Of a stretch of DNA of 64,000 nt, positions 26,201-38,200 are shown piece after piece. Each line of letters begins with the position of its first letter. The stretch's first letter is position 1. Under the pieces are notes generated by a model. The model was not told the origin of the DNA. It saw only the letters and a program-made list of their open reading frames with translations, and did no database searches. Both the position numbers and the translations under genes were made by a program. The stretch comes from Zeugodacus cucurbitae (Eukaryota; Arthropoda; Insecta; Diptera; Tephritidae): assembly GCF_028554725.1 (NCBI RefSeq), contig NC_071670.1, positions 2,170,001-2,234,000 of the forward strand, given 5' to 3'.

Positions 26201-29200
26201 TTGGAAGTAGTTCCACTGACTTCAACCCTTTTACATTAGCACTTCAAAAATGTCTGTTCTTTTTGACACGCATCAGAATATACTCATAACTCGTATTGCT
26301 AACCGGAGAGCATATTGGAATGGAGCAACAAGTTTCATTATAATCCAGTACCGTAACATTCGGTATGATTTGAACACTGTCGGCTGATAATTTTTGTAGA
26401 CCATTTTTAAAACCGTACGGATAGATAGGATAGTTTGTGTTCGGTTGGGGCGTGTGCTCTCTAATTAGTGTGTTTGGATTTAAATAGCTTGTGTTTGGTG
26501 GAGCCATGTCCTGTCTCAAGAATGAATTTGGATTTAAATTTGGTGCCATTGGAAATGTCATGGGGATTGGACCATTCTGATATGAATGCTTGCCGATACT
26601 CCCTGTGAAATCGGCTGGATTCGAAGAGTTCACGCCCATTAGTACCTCCACACTTGTGTCTTGCGGTTGAGTTAGCGCTTGGTGCTGAGGTGTACCTGAG
26701 TCAATTTGCTGTGCCGCAGCATTTTGTTGGTTCGCCGCGTTTATGCCCATTAGTACCTCCAGATTTGCGTTATGCGGTTGAGGTAGCGCTTGGTGCTGAG
26801 GTGTACCCGAGTCAATTTGCTGTGGTGCAGAATTATGTTGTCCCGACTGTTGACTGTCTCTGTTCTGTGCATAACCGCTCTCTAAGCTTTGCCGGCCGAC
26901 GGCAGCACCGGACTGTGTAGAACTTCTTAACATGCTCTCTCGATTGAATTCTGTGGGATAATTTTCCATGGCTGTGAGACTGCTGTGTTCTTCGACAGTT
27001 TCCAATTGGTTATGCGGTTGTTGTTCGTATTGCTGATGTTGCTGTTGTTGTTCGAAATGTTGTTCTGTCGGAGCGGCTACTTGAGTAGCGTACTGTTGAT
27101 TTGGTTGTGGGTCTTCAATGATCGGTTCCGCATCGCCAACCGACTGTATTGTAGCGTTTTCATTTGGATTGTCAACTGTACTGGCGATTTGCTGCTCGTT
27201 GACATCGAATTGCTTACCCAAAATGCGCGTTTCAACTGGCTCTGTGAAATCACGTTTGGGAGTGCTTGGATAAAAATAAGCTTTTTGTGTCATACCGCTA
27301 CCACGCGCTCTTTCTCCTGGTGGTGGTGGCTGCGGTGGCGGCAGCGTATACGATGGTGGCGTATTTCGCGGGGAACGAGTTGATGGCGTCGATACGGGCT
27401 CAGCATATATTTGGATGTTTGTTGGTGGGTGCTGTATGGACAATTGGTTTTCAACGGGTGTACTGGACGCCTGCATGTCATTATAGTTCACCGGAGGACT
27501 TTCGGCCTGATTTGTAGTGTCAAGATCTATTTCCAGTCGCGTGCCATTACCATTCTGTAGTGTGCATAGTTTTCTGAAAACCAGCTGGAAACATTGCAGC
27601 ATTTGCTCTTCATTCAAATCGCAAATATTTTGACCGTTCACCGTCGTCACATTTTGTTCGCGTGGGTAAGCCATTTCGCTGGCTCTGCGTCGGTTGCAGT
27701 CGCAAGAGCCTACATTCCCATCGTACGCATCCGATGGGCGGCTATTATATGGGGTCCAGCTGTAAGCGTCTACATTTCCATCGTAACCATCCGATGGGCG
27801 GTTAACATATGGGGTCCAGCTGCAAGCGTCTACATTTTCATCGTACTCCTCCGATGGCCGTTTATCAGAAATATACGACATTCTTCTTTCGTCATCGGCG
27901 TAACTATATCGTCGATTTACAGGTGCCGGATTTTGATCCATTTCCTGCGGCAATGTAGCACTGTTGTTGCGCCGTTTTTTGCAGCTGCAAGCGCCTACAT
28001 TTCCATCGTACCCATCCGATGGTCGTTTATCAGAAATATACGACATTCTTCTTTCGTCATCTGCGTGGCTATGTCGTCGATTCACAGGTGCTGGATTTTG
28101 GTCCATTTCCTGCGGCATGGCAACACTGTTGTTGCGTCCTTGTTTGCAGCTGCAAAAGCCTACATTTCTTTCATACCCATTCGATGAAGGACGCTTTTCG
28201 GAAACGTACGATCTTCTTTGCTCATCACCGTAGTGATTATGTCGTCCATTTCTTGAACCCCTGTGTTCTTTTCTAGTGCTATTCCGTGCATATGTGCGTT
28301 CCTCCATGGACGCATCAGTGTCGTAACTATAACGTTTTGAGTTGCGCGTGTGCTCGTGCCTCCTCGTTTTTTCGTTGCTGTGTCTTCTGCCATTACCGTT
28401 ATCGGTTGGTGAGTTCTTCTCTTCGAGGCGTGCCTTTACATATTGCAGAAACGCATTGTCCATATTTGTTTCATCGACTCGCGGCAAAACAATTTTATTT
28501 CGACTATCCAACTTGTAAATGATGGTTTCCATTCGAATATCCCCATCAAGTTTGTGCTGATTGCTGCCGCCGCCCTTGTGCCGTGTTCGCTTGTTCTCCC
28601 CATCGGATTGCAGTTTTCGTTTGTTGCGTGACTCAAAAGACGATTTTCTTTCCATTTATATACACATTTGTAATTTTGCGTTTGAATATTTGTCTGTATT
28701 TGTGTTTAGTTTTGTTTTCTGATTTTCGATTTATCGCCAATTGATGGAGGCTTTACACATTTCGAAAACTTTTAACCCTCAAAGAACTTAACACTTGTAT
28801 TGCTTTACAATGTTTTTAACCCTTCGGTGGAGCTCTTGGTTCTTATATCGGAGATCCCTCGAACTAAATCACGATTCTCAAGAATTTATTCAGTGCGGAG
28901 ACCATAGTTTGTCCGTCTCTTTTATGTTTTAAACAGGATCCAGAATGTATTCGTTCCTCGATTGGATATATCTCGAATTAAATCTAGACTCCAAAGAACT
29001 TTTCAGTGCGGAGACCACAGTTGGTCGGTCTCTTTTAAGTTTTAAGGATTCAAGCAGAATTCTAACTGTTTAAAATCGTTCTACTATCGAAGATCTCTCG
29101 AGATCACGACTCTCAAGAACTTTTTGAGTGCCGAGACCCCAGGCGATCAGTCTGTTTTCAGTTTTTAGTAGGATCCAACTGTTTACAGTCGTTCCTCTAT

Positions 29201-32200
29201 CGGAGATCTCTCGAGATCACGACTCTCAATAATTTATTCAGTGCGGAGACCACAGTAAGTCCATCTCTTTTAAGTTTTAGACAAGATCCAACTGTTTGCG
29301 TTAGAAATACAACCTCAGTCGGAACCGAGGAACTGACGAAATCAAACCGTTCTATCAAAAAGACCTAAATTGTAAGCTCAAATCATTTCTTTTCTTCTAG
29401 TTCCACAGGTTCAATGACAAGTTCAGGATCAATAACTGTGGATTAGCTATAAAGGTGGTACTCTATCGGTAGTCTTTTGCGAAATGAAAGGAATTGTAAT
29501 GGAAATAAATATAATTGATTTATTAAAAGCATGATTTTCTTTCTTAATACAAAATGGTTTGTGTGAGAAGAAGAAATTCTATGAAATTGTTGAAATATTA
29601 CAAAATGATCCAAATGGATTTTGAACTTTTTCCCTCTTTGAAAACTAAGTTTATTTCTTTGGATCCTCAGCACATATTGCATATTGACAAATTTAACACA
29701 GAAACTACGTCTTACATGAGACCACCCACATACAGTTTTTGTATTGGCAGTCGTCACTGCGGTCACATATAAAATGTAGTTACTTTGCCTTAATTTTGAC
29801 AACCGATACCGTAAATGAATCCCTTGTTGAAATACTTGTCGGACTGCCTACGCGTATCACTATTTAGTATGAGATTGTAGGTCATGTTCCTGGCATGTGC
29901 TTGGGAAACGCCTAATTGGACTGGTTTGCCTAGCACATACTGAGGCACATACGCATTCTCAATACCCGAGTCACTGTTGGAGTTCTCATTTTGCATATCT
30001 GTTTTGACATTACGTTTCGGCAGCTTAATGTATGTAACGCTGGCTACTTTCTGTTGTTCTAACTTCTTCCGAATTTCTTTGTCTTCTTTAGCTTTTGATT
30101 TTATATTTTTCTTTTGATATCGTTGCTGCTTTCTAGATTTGGTTCTTGAACTTGACCTGGATGCTTTTACCGACTGCTGCGAAAGGTTTTGTTGACAGTA
30201 AGAGAGTCCATATTTGTTTGATTTCTTGTCCAAATTGGTATCTGGCAACAGTATTGGACATAATTTTTGTTGCTTAGCTAGATTCTCAAATTCCTGATAG
30301 AGCGCCTTACAGTAAGAAATATTTTCCGGTTTTGTTATGACAGTTCCTTCATCTACTGCTTGTTTTCGACTTTCTGTCTTATCGTTGCGTTTTGATTTTC
30401 TTTCTGGCTTAGATTTCTTTGGAACACACATGCTTGAACAGCAAGTCCAAAAGGATGTGCACGATGACTTGCTCTTCGGCGCTGTTTGTTCTAGCTTTTC
30501 CGCGCTTGTTTCTCTCTTCACCGTTTGTCTTCTGATAGGCACATTGTCGTCTCCATCATCGTCACACCAATCCCAGCAGGTTTGAAACGACATTACGGAT
30601 TTTGTTTTAGTTCTAGGCTTACTACCTTGCGGTTTAATTGAATCTTGTCGCGGAGGACTTGTAGATTTAATTGGTGTAAGTGGTTTCATGAGCTTTGGTT
30701 TACCACTTCGCCTTTTCTTGCAAAAAGCACAAAATATTTCGAAGGGATTTTGTGTTCTCTCTCTACGTTTAGGTTTCACTGATTTCTTTTTAGTTCTATC
30801 CACAGTTTTTGGCTTATTCTTATCAACAGAACAACAAGAAAAAACAGAAATGTAAGATGTCTCTCTTTGCAAGTTTTCTGTGCTTTTAACTTTCGTGGGT
30901 TTCCGTTTAGGTACATCTACTTTATTCGGCTTATCCTTGTCGAAGATTGGACAGCAGGATGTGTCGGATGTTTTCTTTTTAATTTTTACCTTTACCTTAG
31001 TTCTCGGTGACATTTGTTGAGAATCTTTCGTTTTCATTTGCTTATCTTTTTTGTGAATTGAGCAGCAGGTTATTTCAGATGCTTTCTTTTTGGGGACCTT
31101 TTGTGGAGTATCATCTGATTTCTTATGCTTATCCTTTTTAAAGACAGGGCAGCAGGATGCCGCGGTTAATTTTTCCTTCACCTTTATCTTTTGCTTGGTT
31201 CCCCGTGGCTTTTCTGCGGATTCTGATAATTTTTTGGATTCTACCTTTTTGCTGAACGAACAACAGGTTGTATTTGTGGGTTTCGTTGAAATTTTCTCCT
31301 GACTTTTGACATTTTTCGTATCGAGATCCTTCTTTGTTTTGTCCTTCTTATCGGACGTACAGCACCACATATTAAATAAATTCCTCCCTTCCTTTTTGGG
31401 AGCCTTTTGTTGAGAACCATCTGATTGCTTGCGCTTATCCTTTGTAGTCAACGGACAACAAATCACATTTCTTGGCTCCTTTTGTACTCTTTCTTTTTCT
31501 TTTGGTGGCTTTTGCGCAGTTTCGTCTAATTTCTTCGGTTTTTCCTTTTTAGTTATCGAACAGCATGACACATTGGATTCTTTCTTTTGAGGCTTTTCCT
31601 TATTTCGAACTTTCGGTGGTTTTTGTTGAGTATCAGCTTCTTTCTTTGATTTATCCGATTTAGAAAACGAACAGCAAGAAACGTTAGACGTTTTCTTTGG
31701 TAACTTTTCATGATCTTTGGGCGTTGGTGGCTTTTGTTGCGCATCGTCTGGTTTCTTTGATTTCTCACGCTTAGTGAAAGAACAGCAGGATAGAACGGAT
31801 GTTTTTTTGCGCACTCTCTCAGGACTTTTCGATTTTGGTATCGCTTCTTTCTGCTTTGCTTGCTTCGTTTTGTTCTTTTGGAACGTACAGCAAGATAAGT
31901 TAGAGTCTTCTTCCTGACTTATGGTCTTCGTTGGTTTCGGCTTTCTATCATCACTTTTCTTTGGCTTCTCTGGTGTATGATGTGGCTTTATAACTGGTTC
32001 CTTGGGATGTTTCACATATTGTATTTTGATTTTCTCTTTTGGTTTCTTAGCGTGCTTTTTAGTTGGTTTACCACTCTGACATTTTCTTCTAATACAATCA
32101 AAGCAAAAGCAGTTTTTATGTTTCTTCTTCGTTTTGTTATGCGTTTCTTTTCTACCCGAAGTATAGAAGGAGCTGTCTGATTTACTTTTACCACTTTTCG

Positions 32201-35200
32201 GCGGCTTTTTAAGTTTTACGTTGATTTCTGCTGACTTGGTCTTTCGTGGTGTGTATGATTCATCCTCGGGCCGACGTTTTTTTTTTTTAGACTTCGAGCC
32301 GCAACATCCTGTCTCCTCTGGTGGTGATGGTGGTGGTGCTTTTCTCACGACTTTAGGTTCCTCCATTGCGTAAGTTTGCTTCAACTTTTCGAGCAGCTCG
32401 ATTTCATCGGGTGTAAGTGCGCATTCCGGTGGTACTGTCGGTTTTTTACTTTTTTTGGGCGCGCTCTGTGCTAGTTTATACGCCTCGAATTCCTCCTCTT
32501 CCTCATCAGCTTTGGATTTCTTGCGCTTGCCACAGCAACCCACATTAGATTTTTTATTCTTTTTCTCTTCCTTTTCCTTTTGTTTTTTATCGTCCTTACG
32601 CTGCAATGAGCGACGCTGCCGCGAGGAGGCATCACGTTTGTTAGACCGCGCTCTTGATTTTAATGCGCTTTCTGCTTGCGACTTGCGTTTGTCCTGCGTT
32701 ATGCTGTATACTGAATCATCGCTTGAACTTTCAAGGGAATTTCCTGCATCTTCTTCCCTTCGCTTGTCTTTCTTTTTCTTGAAACATATTGTACCAGTTG
32801 GCTTGGCTCTCGATTGTCGCGGTCTCGGTTTGGTGGTATAGATTCTTTTGAGTTCTCTATAGTGTCTAACCTCCTCTTGTGTTTTGAACCTGCCATTCAC
32901 AGATGACGGCGGCCGACTGCGACTCTTCCGTTCATGCTCTCTCCTCGGTGATTCCCTTTCATTGGATTTTCTTCGTTTTGCCTTCTCCCTGTCTTCATTT
33001 TCCTTGGATTTTCCTCGCTTTGCCTTCTCCCTGTCTTCCTTGTCTTTTGATTTTCTTCTTTTTGTCTTCTCTTTATCCTCTTTTTGTTTACTTTTCGATC
33101 GTTGCGATGATTTTTTGAAACACAAAAATCCTTTTGATTTGCCTTCCTCGTCATCATCGTCTTCCTCGCCTACTGTCGTCTGTGAATAAACTCTCGATAA
33201 CCGACGCAGCTCCCGCTGCACATTCTCGTCTAGCATCACATCACAATCGCAGTCACAGCCGTATATCTCCTCCAACGTTTCGCCCCTTTTCTTGGCGTGC
33301 GGATTGAACCATAGTTCGCGCACCTCCTTTCCTTTTCGTTTGTTGCGTCCATCATCGCGTTTAAGACTGGACTTGGGCTTTGCGCCGCGAGCTTTAGCTG
33401 AAGTCATTTTATATGTGCACTATGTACTGTTTTACACGATCACACAAATATGTAACTGTATTGGAGAATGCGTGACAGACCGCCCTTTTTCCACAAATCA
33501 GTTAAATTTTTGTTGCGTTTTTTATTTATTATTATTATTTTTTTTTTGGTCAATTACTCTCGCATGCTGAACATGCTAATTTTGGGTCACGTGGTCCTTT
33601 ACGTTTTTGTTTTATATATGTAATTTGTAAATTTTGTTCAAACGTGAAAATTTCGAATTTGTATACAGAAATGAACAAATAATTTTGAAAAAAAGATATA
33701 AATTAAAAGAAAATGAAGACAATTACAAAAGGCTTTGATTGAAGATCTCATTTGTTAAATTCCCTACATAACGTTGCATGTAAGTGGGAGTCGAGGAGGA
33801 AAAAGTGTACTATCTCTCATCTATCTATAAAATCAAAGTCACTGTAGGAACGCAATCGGACGAGACTTAGTGCTGCATAACGTTGCGGTACGAAATTAGC
33901 AGTTGATCTTGAATGAGTGAGAATGAGTTGACGGTCTACGCTTACTCAGACCGTCGAGGTCATTAAAACCTATAGCTTTCGAAATTCTAAAAGATCTCCG
34001 GTTACAGGTGCATTGGAATTTAGATATTATACGAACAATTATACGAACTTAGTTCGATACTCGGGTAATCAACTGTCAAGTCGTTACTATTTGACTACCT
34101 CGAAATGTACCGATTTGAGTTCGTTTCTGTGTTACAACCTACGAACTTAAGTACGGGACTAATCCGATTCAGGGTCGCAACTATCGCATAAGAACTTTGC
34201 AACTGAATATTAAAACATTTAGTCGAGGCGAGTTGATTTTTTTTTTTCATTTTTAGTATTTTTTAGTGTTACATGAATAAAATCGTATGAATTGTTTATG
34301 AAAAATAGACGCGTTCATTATTAGTACAAAAAATTACATAATTCAAACAAAAATATTAAAAGAAGTCCACAATAGCCTTATCCCTCTTCAAATAAGGCAT
34401 TCACCAAATTAACGTCACAACTACATCTCACACGAGACTGATCTATGTGTGGACATTTTTAGTCACTCGTCAAATGTGGTTGGGTCCGTTAAGTTTGAAA
34501 ATCAACTACGTGCCTACATTCTTTGTAATATTTTCTGTAAAATTTTTTCCGTGCCTTGACGCTTGGTAGTATACTGTACCGCACCTTCCGCGCTCGCGCG
34601 ACAACTGCGCCATTTCGTTGTGGTTTCCCCAGCACATATTCTGGCATATAAGCCTTATCCATGTCTAGGTCGCTGTCAGACTGCTCACATCGTACGGACT
34701 TTGTATTTTTTTGTTTATTTGCATTGGTATTTCGTTTAGACTTTTCGTCCATTTGCTTTTGTTGACCTTGTTTCTTCTGCTTACTTTTTAGACTTGATTT
34801 GGATGTCTTCACTGCTGCGGGTTTGTTTGTTCCAGTCTGTGAAATATTTTTTGGACATTGGTTTTGTTGTATGATTATGTTTTCTAATTCTTGATAGAGC
34901 GCCTTGCAGTAGGACATATCTTCCTGTTTCGTTTTAACAGCACATTCATCTTTTTCTTCGACTTGTTCTGTCTTCATAACCAGACCCCATAGCGAACTCC
35001 TGACATTGCCCTTAGATGGTTTACGACAGCACGAAGAGCACGTTGTGTCAGAGGTTTTAAAACCTTTCGCGTTTTTAGTCTTTTTCGTTTTTGCATGATC
35101 TTCTCGTACAGAACTTTCGGGTGAGGTCTTATCCTTGGATCTTTCTTCTTTTTCTTCTTTTTTAGGTCCTTTCGAAAACAAACTGTACTTTCTGGTTGGT

Positions 35201-38200
35201 TTCTTTTGGACGTCTTCTTTTTGTTTACTTTTCAAAGATTTCTGTTTAGAATCATCCTTATCACCTGTTCTTTTTGAGCAACACGAGCAACAGGAAGTTC
35301 CAGACGTTTTCTTTTGTACTTTCTCTTGGCTTTTGGCTTTTGAAGCCTGTGTCTTTGTTTGCGCTTGCATTTTTTCTTGACTTTTGGCCTTTGTGGCTCT
35401 TTCAGTGGGTTTTATCAACTTCCTAATTCTATTGTTAGGAACCTTATCATGGCTAGTACCTTTAGACTGAGCCAACTCTTTCGACTTACTTTTTTGAACT
35501 TTGCCCCGACTTTTACTTTTCGATGGTTTCTTTGCTTTATCTTTCTCCCCACTGGAATGGCAGGACCAACAAGATGTTTCGGATGATCGTTTTTGCACTT
35601 TTTCTTGACTCTTACATTTCGAAGGTGTTTGTCTAGTATCAACTGACTTATCCCTTTGAACTTTGTCTTGACTTTTACTTTTCGATGGTTTCTTCTTAGA
35701 TTCAACCGTTTTTTTTGGCTTACCTTTCTCACCACTGGAATGGTAAGAACAACATGATGTTTCCGAGGACTGCTTTTTCACTTTTTCTTGACTTTTAGCA
35801 TTCGACGGTTTACAGTGTTTAGCATCAGTTTGTTTCTTTGGCTTATCCTTTTGAATTTTGTCTTGGCTTTTTCTTTTCGATATTTCCGAAGGCTTCTTTT
35901 TAAGTTTTTCTTGGCTTCTCGCATCCGAAGGTTTTTGTTTAGAATCAGTTGGCTTTTTAGGCTTATCCTTTTGAACACAGTCTTGACTCTTGGTTCTGGA
36001 CGGTTTCCTTTTATCTTGTTCTTTATTTGAACGACAAGACCAACAGGACGTCTCGGATGTTTTCTTTTGAACATTTTCTTGACATTTAACTTTGGAAGGT
36101 TTTTGTTTAGCATCGCCACTTTTCTTTGGTTTATCCTTTTGAACTTTTGTCGGACCCTTGGCTATTGGTTTGCTGTCTTGACTTTTGCTGTATGTAGTAC
36201 ATTTTTTAGGTTGATCCGATTTCTTTGTTTTCTTCTTTTTGTCATTAGAACGACAGGACGAACAAATAATGTACACCAATGATTTTCTTTTACTTCTATC
36301 CTCTCTTTTGTATGCTTTTGCGGGTTTTTGTTTAGCATCGCCACTTTTCATTGGTTTATCCTTCTGAATATTTTGCTGACTTTTGGACTTTGAGAGTCGC
36401 TTATTAGATGCATCCCCTTTCTTTGCCTTATCTCTTTTATCACCTGCATGACAAGACCAGCAAGATGTTTCGGATTGTTTCTTTTCAAGAGTTTCTTTTC
36501 TTTTGGACTTTGAAGTCTTCTGTTTAGAATCAGTATGTTTAGTTAACTTTTCTTTCTTAAGTTTCTCCCTACTTTTCGTCTTTGAGGGTTTCTGTTTGGA
36601 ATCGCGTTGTGGCCTTTCACTGTGCATTTTGTTTGCACTTTTTCTCTTTGAAGGTTCCTTTTTAGTTTTGTCTGATTTATCCTTCTTAAAACAAGACCAA
36701 CACGACGTTTCTGATGGTTCCTTTTCCAGTTTTTCCCGACTTTTGGCTTTCGAAGCTTGCTGTGTTCGCTTCTCCCTTTGAACTTTTCCTTGACTTCGTG
36801 TTTGTGAAGGTTTCCGTTGTACTTTCTTGGGCTTTTCCGTTCGAGCTTTTTCGCGCCTTTCGTCTTTTGTTGGTCTTTTTTTCGTACCAACATATGCTTT
36901 AGGTTTGGCAGTTTTATGGCCTGTAAGAAGATTCTTATTAATTAATTTTCAACGGATTCGGTTAACTGAGAAATTCTTTATTCTAATACTCCTACTCTTT
37001 TCCCTAATGTTGCTATCTTCGACATGTTTTTTCTTTCTTAAACAAGAACATAAAGACGTTTCTGAGTTTTCATCCTTATTCAAGGAACTTTTGTCTGCTT
37101 GTTTGGATGAAGTTTTTGCTTTCTTTGTAGCTGGCTTTGTTTGCGACTCAGGTTTAGGATGAAAGGCCGGTCTATTTCGTCGCCTAGCCTTTCTGCCATC
37201 GGCTTTTTGTGGTTTATAATTCGTAGGGTATCGCTGGTGTTTTGGTGTGCGATCGGGTTTTGGCTCAGGTTTTGTGGCTTGTTGCTTATGCTTTTGGTTT
37301 TTAGTCGGAGACAAACTTGCAGCTGCAGGTGGACTTTTTCGTTTCTTATTCGTCTTTGCTTCTGCTTCTGGTTTATCGTCTTCAGTCTTTTGTTTCATAC
37401 GACATAAACGACACGGACACGACATTTTATCCGAATCATAATCTTCTGGCGCGTTCTTATTTTCCGTGTCTTTAACGTTCTTCGGTTTTCGTTTAGAAGC
37501 GTAGACAGTACTATCTGATTGGCTTTTATCAAGTTTATTTTTATGCTTCGCATTTGATTCCACAGATTTTATCTTTCTGGGTGCGTACTTTGGAGGAACT
37601 GGCGGAGCGACCTTCCCTCCTCTAGCTTTAGTATTCGGTTGTTTATGTAATTTAGCCGAAGCTAAAGTTTCGCTAGATTTTTGTTCTGGCGTCCTGTTTC
37701 TGGTTTGTTTAATATTTTTGGAGGTATGTTCTTCCATTGGCTGGTGTGGCTCGAATTCTTGGGGATAATTATCCCCACAACTGCACTCATAACTTCTATA
37801 TTGATCATATAAATTTGCCTCTGACTGCTGCTGTTTCCTTTTAGAGCTCGAGCCACAACAGCCCGTTTCCTCATCTCTTGTTGTGTCCGGCGGCGGTGGA
37901 GGTGGAGGTGCTGGTTTTGGTTTCACTTCGCGTGTATAAGTCGCTTTTAGTATTTCCAGTAGCTCCGCTTCGTCAGCTGTGTGCGCGAATTCTGCCTCTC
38001 GATTTGGCATGCGAGTGTGTTTTGCAGGGCACTGTGTGGGTGTGTAGGCCTCATATTCCCGCTGTCGTTTATCAGCTTTCGATTTCTTACACATTCCGCA
38101 ACAGCCAACCTCAGTTTCTCTATCGTGCTCCTTGGGTTGGTCTCTTTCTTCCACATCGCATGGACAACCGCAGTCAGTGCTTAAGGGTGATCTCGTTTTT

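Noticed and set aside
31090..33189. Phe/Ser-rich + strand ORFs such as SLDFPRFAFSLSSLSFDF
   Set aside because: Antisense of Lys/Glu repeats in protein A; Phe/Leu/Ser runs are the expected complement.
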